The notes below the pieces were generated by a model, which did not search any database, was not told the origin of the DNA, and worked only from the letters and a program-made list of their open reading frames with translations. Positions 60,950-64,000 of a stretch of 64,000 nucleotides of DNA are shown here, one piece after another. The position numbers and the translations under genes are program-made. Within the stretch, counting starts at the first letter, position 1. Each line of letters starts with the position of its first letter. Where the stretch lies: the NCBI RefSeq assembly GCF_000194155.1, contig NZ_GL877883.1, positions 403,056 to 467,055 of the forward strand. Reading direction: 5' to 3'. The DNA comes from Saccharopolyspora spinosa NRRL 18395. Lineage in GTDB: Bacteria > Actinomycetota > Actinomycetes > Mycobacteriales > Pseudonocardiaceae.

Positions 60950-62779
60950 TCAACGGACCTTGATGGAACCGACGACCTGTTCGCAAGCGCGGACCACGTC
61001 GTCCTTGCCGACCGAGCCGTACTTGCAGCCGACGAGAACCCGGAATTGTCCTCGGTGCAGCACGTACCACTCGACCGTCGCGTCCGGCATTTGTTGCCGG
61101 TAGTACACCACGTCCCGACCGGCGAAACTGGTGGAAGGGTTGAACAACGAGAACGGTTCGCCGGCCGCGGCCTTTTGCTGGTAGTCGCTGAGCAGTTGCT
61201 GAACCGCCCGGTTCCGGTCGGTGTCGGTGTCGAAGTCGAGCTTCCCCTCGTTGACCGCGATCACCGAGTCCTGCGCGTCGTCCTCCGGGGCGATCAGCGT
61301 CTGCCAGTTCTTCGGGTCGCCGCCGATCTGCTTCCAGTCGCCGGGGTAGGAGAACTCGTAGTCGTACTGCGCGGCCCGTCGGGTCGGGCCGCCGGGTTCG
61401 GCCTGCGGCTGGCCGCTGCTGGTGATGACCAGGGTCAGGACCACGCCGACGGCCACCACGACGGCCGCGCCGGCACCGATCAGCCACGGCAGCTTGCGCT
61501 TCTTCCGGCTGGGCCGGTGCGTGACCGGCATCGTCTGGTCGCTGCCGCCGATGACGACGGTCCGGGCACCGCTGAGCGAGTCGCCCGCGGTCACCCCGGG
61601 GCCGATCGGGGAAACGCTCGCGGAGCCGACCGGGGGCGGGCCGGGCACCGGGTAGGCGCGCACCGTCGATGCGCCCGCCCAGGCACCAGCGGGCGCCAGC
61701 CCGCCGCTGCGGTCCGGATCCAGCCGCACCGCGCGGAGCGCGCCTCGCGCCACCACGGTTTCGGGCTGGTCCAAAGTGGTCGGCACCACGCCGGTGCGCT
61801 CGTGGATCAGCCGCGCCACCAACGGGATCCGGCTCGATCCGCCGACCAGGAACACCCCGGCCAGCTGCTGCCGCTGCACCTTGCCCTCACGCAGGGTGGC
61901 CAACACCAGGTCGGCGGCCTTGCCCAGCGGCCTGGCGATCAGCGCCTCCAGGTCGACGCGGGTGACGTGCGCGTCCGAGAACGGCGGCGGCAACGGGACG
62001 TCGGTGTAGGTGTGCCGGGACAGGGTTTCCTTGGCACCACGGACGTCCTGCCGCAGCACCCGGCGGCGTCGGCGATCGGCCATATCGCGGCCCTCGACGA
62101 GCCTGCGCCACGCCTCGGGATCGGTGGCGGAGACGAGCCGGCCGATGTGGTCCAGCAGCGCCTGGTCGATGTCCGCGCCGCCGAAATTCGGTTCGCCGCG
62201 GGTGGCCAGCACCTGGAACGACGAGCCCTGCTTGCACACCACGCTGGCGTCCACCGTGCCGCCGCCGAGGTCGAGCACCGCCAGCGCGCCGCCGTCGGGG
62301 AGGCCGTGACCGGCGGAGTGGAACACCGCCGCCGCAACGGGTTCCGGCACCATGACCAGTTCCTTGCCCAGCCCGGTGGCGGCCCTTCGCAGCTCGGCGG
62401 TGCGCATCGCGCCCCAGTCCGCGGGGTGGGTCAGGACCAGCAGATCCACGGCCGCGCCGCCGGCGAAGCGGCGGGCCTCGCCGACCGCACGCTGCAGCAC
62501 GGCGCGGATCACGTCGACGACCTTCAGCACGCTGCCGCCGAGCAGCAGTTCGCCTTCGTCGATGCGGCGCTTCGGGTGCGGCTCGAAACGAGCGGGGTCG
62601 ACTGCGGCCTGGCGTTCGGCCTCGTGCCCGACGAACAGCGTGCCGTCCGCCGCCGCGAAGACCGCGGACGGGACCAGCGGCTGCCCGTCTATCACCACCA
62701 CCTGCGGTTCGGCACCGCCAACCGACACCACCGTGCATGTGCTCGACGTGCCGAAGTCGATCGAGACGTGCAGGGACAC
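60950..62779 (-). CDS. Hsp70-like type VII secretion-associated membrane protein (Rv3446c family)
   Basis: The 609-residue protein has an N-terminal Hsp70/actin-type ATPase domain (about 1-375): VSIDFGTSSTCTVVSVGG, LLVLTHPADWGAMRTAELRR, ALAVLDLGGGTVDASVVCK and GVFLVGGSSRIPLVARLIHE. A basic RPSRKKRKLPW precedes one membrane helix (IGAGAAVVVAVGVVLTLVIT), followed by an outside domain (YEFSYPGDWKQIGGDPKNWQ, then VVYYRQQMPDATVEWYVLHR). This is the layout of Rv3446c, encoded in ESX-4 loci. It lacks a substrate-binding Hsp70 domain. The GTG at 62779 follows GAAGGAG. The ATPase could drive or sense secretion. Confidence 0.87.
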   Translation of the reverse strand: MSLHVSIDFGTSSTCTVVSVGGAEPQVVVIDGQPLVPSAVFAAADGTLFVGHEAERQAAVDPARFEPHPKRRIDEGELLLGGSVLKVVDVIRAVLQRAVGEARRFAGGAAVDLLVLTHPADWGAMRTAELRRAATGLGKELVMVPEPVAAAVFHSAGHGLPDGGALAVLDLGGGTVDASVVCKQGSSFQVLATRGEPNFGGADIDQALLDHIGRLVSATDPEAWRRLVEGRDMADRRRRRVLRQDVRGAKETLSRHTYTDVPLPPPFSDAHVTRVDLEALIARPLGKAADLVLATLREGKVQRQQLAGVFLVGGSSRIPLVARLIHERTGVVPTTLDQPETVVARGALRAVRLDPDRSGGLAPAGAWAGASTVRAYPVPGPPPVGSASVSPIGPGVTAGDSLSGARTVVIGGSDQTMPVTHRPSRKKRKLPWLIGAGAAVVVAVGVVLTLVITSSGQPQAEPGGPTRRAAQYDYEFSYPGDWKQIGGDPKNWQTLIAPEDDAQDSVIAVNEGKLDFDTDTDRNRAVQQLLSDYQQKAAAGEPFSLFNPSTSFAGRDVVYYRQQMPDATVEWYVLHRGQFRVLVGCKYGSVGKDDVVRACEQVVGSIKVR

Positions 62780-63176
62780 CCAGAACTCCTTCACCGTCGC
62801 CGAAGCGCCTTTTCCGGCGACGTCTGTCGTCCGGCCGCCGATTTCTCGGCGTGCCGACTCCCCCCGAGCACCCTAGAGGTTAAGGGTGCGAGCGCACCAA
62901 CAGTCTGCCCCTGACCGGGTGATCAACGCGACCACCTGTCACGGATTGTTGCCATCCGAACGGGGTGAGGGGCACCCGCCCCCAATTGACCAGGGGCGCG
63001 GGTACCCCCCCCCGCGACGCGCCCCAACGGTGAAGTCGCGCTCGGCGAGCTCATCGGCCATCCCCGCCGGCCACCGACCGGCCCCAGCAGTGCCGCCCCA
63101 ACCGTCCGAAGTGGACCAACTCGGCGAGGCTCCCACACGCGCCGCCGACGCATTCCCGCCACCCACCGACCCCCAC
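62780..63176. other. Intergenic region upstream of the Hsp70-like gene
   Basis: No gene is supported in this proline/serine-biased stretch. A half-copy of the family 3 arm (GTGAGGGGCACCC) lies near 62964, followed by CGCCCCC and a C-run at about 63007. Confidence 0.45.
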
Positions 63177-63468
63177 CAGAGGCGGTGGCAACCTCGCGCG
63201 AAATCGGCGAACGGCTCCCCACCGAAAGCACGATGTCGCGCGAAATCCTCCCGCGCCACCCAACCAAAGGAACCACCAGCAATGTTCTCGAATCAGCTCG
63301 CCGCGCCCACCCAAACCACACCACCAGGTGAGAGGTGAGACCAGCTCCAGAGGCGGTGGCGATCTCGCGCGAAATCCTCCCGCGCCACCCAACCAAAGGA
63401 ACCACCAGCAATGTTCTCGACTCAGCTCGCCGCGCCCACCCAAACCACACCACCAGGTGAGAGGTGAG
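63177..63468 (+). repeat. Tandem direct repeat, 104-bp unit (two copies plus a partial)
   Basis: Copies at 63236-63339 and 63365-63468 differ at one base (GTTCTCGAATCAG against GTTCTCGACTCAG); each contains ACCAAAGGAACCACCAGCAA. A leading segment CCAGAGGCGGTGGC plus CTCGCGCGAAATC is also present at 63177 and before copy 2. Confidence 0.85.
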
Positions 63469-63513
63469 GGGCACCCTTAGGCGACTAGGCCGCTCAAGGG
63501 TGCCCCTCACCTC
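63461..63513. terminator. Family 3 hairpin, 18-bp perfect stem
   Basis: GAGGTGAGGGGCACCCTT and its complement enclose 17 bases. The inner 15 bp of each arm equal those of the hairpin after glmS. Confidence 0.85.
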
Positions 63514-64000
63514 GAAAAATCACCCGACCCAGGTCGGTCATGGGGTCGCCGGGATTGCTGGTTCGCGTTGAGGCCGAGGGCCACCGTTGGCGCGTCTTGC
63601 GCCAGCCCGAACACAGGCGGTGCCGTTGCGGCACCAGCGGCATTCCGCCGAACCCACCCGCGTCGATTCCGGTCAGCAACGTCATCGGCAGGGTCAGCAC
63701 AGCCCAGTTGAGCAAGACGAACACCAGCGCGCCGCCGCCGGGAGGCTTTTCGCGTCGGCCCCGCGCGCCGAATCCGTCGGTCCAGCCCCCGCCAGCAAGG
63801 ACTGCAACCCGAAGACCTGCCCGCTGGACGCCTACGACATGGCGCTAGCCAGGTTCCTCCTGCCGTCGCCAGCACCGTTGCGCCGAGCGCCGAACGCCGA
63901 ACGCCGAGCGCCGAGCGCCGAGCGCCGAGCGCCGAGGAGCCCAGGCCCGCTCCTGCCGTAGATCGCCGATACGTTGAGGCCGAGGGCCACCGTTGGCGCG
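63507..64000 (-). pseudogene. Remnants of an MFS transporter gene, duplicated and broken
   Basis: The minus strand reads FVLLNWAVLTLPMTLLTGID then AGGFGGMPL in one frame and PVFGLAQDAPTVALGLNANQ in another, both typical of membrane segments of major facilitator permeases. At the window edge a second copy of APTVALGLN is followed by VSAIYGRSG. A 29-bp exact direct repeat (63566-63594 and 63972-64000) encodes the shared part. Between them lies low-complexity sequence with CGCCGAGCG-type units (about 63887-63935). The intact gene, if any, would lie beyond 64000. Confidence 0.5.

Noticed and set aside
62923..63510. 195-residue minus-strand frame with internal repeats (LVVWFGWARRA type)
   Set aside because: It is a translation of the tandem DNA repeats and a hairpin, without a ribosome site; the repeats are more easily explained as non-coding.
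63177..63513. CRISPR-like array
   Set aside because: Only two long, nearly identical units in tandem, no spacers of regular length, and no cas genes.

Overview
The window is very GC-rich actinobacterial chromosome. Gene content and order point to Pseudonocardiaceae, with a Saccharopolyspora-like genome as my best guess: guaB2-guaB3, sigD/shbA with its anti-sigma rsdA, a BldM-type regulator, a WhiB protein, a groES-groEL operon with a His-rich GroEL, LGFP repeats, DUF5319, DUF5313, and an ESX-4-like secretion neighbourhood next to rplM-rpsI-glmM. No rRNA, tRNA or CRISPR was seen.

Region 1 (1-5.1 kb): the end of a cut-off membrane-protein gene, a two-helix membrane protein, a complete ISL3-family insertion sequence with a perfect 8-bp target duplication, a GIDE-domain membrane protein, a secreted GH16 glucanase and a nitrilase-superfamily amidase. 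Region 2 (5.1-19.5 kb): guanine nucleotide synthesis (guaA, guaB3, guaB2), DUF5319, rsdA-sigD, bldM-like, a MerR regulator, whiB, groEL and groES with a CIRCE operator, a broken Uma2 endonuclease, DUF5313 and an OhrR-like regulator. Region 3 (19.8-25.7 kb): a SanA-like protein, a secreted sugar dehydrogenase fused to PKD and LGFP repeats, and the overlapping tsaB-rimI-tsaD genes for tRNA t6A modification.

Region 4 (25.7-43.6 kb) is a purine and glyoxylate salvage block. It encodes allantoinase, glycerate kinase, glyoxylate carboligase, tartronate semialdehyde reductase and hydroxypyruvate isomerase, then OHCU decarboxylase, hydroxyisourate hydrolase and a uricase broken by a frameshift, then a DUF6986/HpcH-type protein, malate synthase and an IclR regulator. 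Together they would carry urate through allantoin to glyoxylate and on to glycerate or malate. Allantoicase and ureidoglycolate lyase are not in the window. A shared palindrome, TTCAACA-N3-TGTTGA, lies upstream of allB and of the uraD operon. The block separates tsaE from tsaB, which are neighbours in mycobacteria, and carries decayed genes and repeats.

Region 5 (43.6-58.2 kb): a DedA protein, tsaE, an alpha/beta hydrolase, alanine racemase, the NAD(P)HX repair enzyme and glmS, then a small secretion-associated cluster (a large Gly/Pro-rich WXG-containing protein, an EspC-like partner and a string of tiny membrane proteins), then glmM. Region 6 (58.2-64 kb): rpsI-rplM, two WXG100 proteins of EsxT/EsxU type, a small helical protein and an Hsp70-like membrane protein of the Rv3446c type, followed by tandem repeats and remnants of an MFS transporter at the window edge.

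The intergenic DNA holds at least three families of dispersed hairpin repeats. These, the uricase frameshift, the two candidate operators and several decaying genes are the main points of interest. All functions come from reading the sequence; no database search was run.
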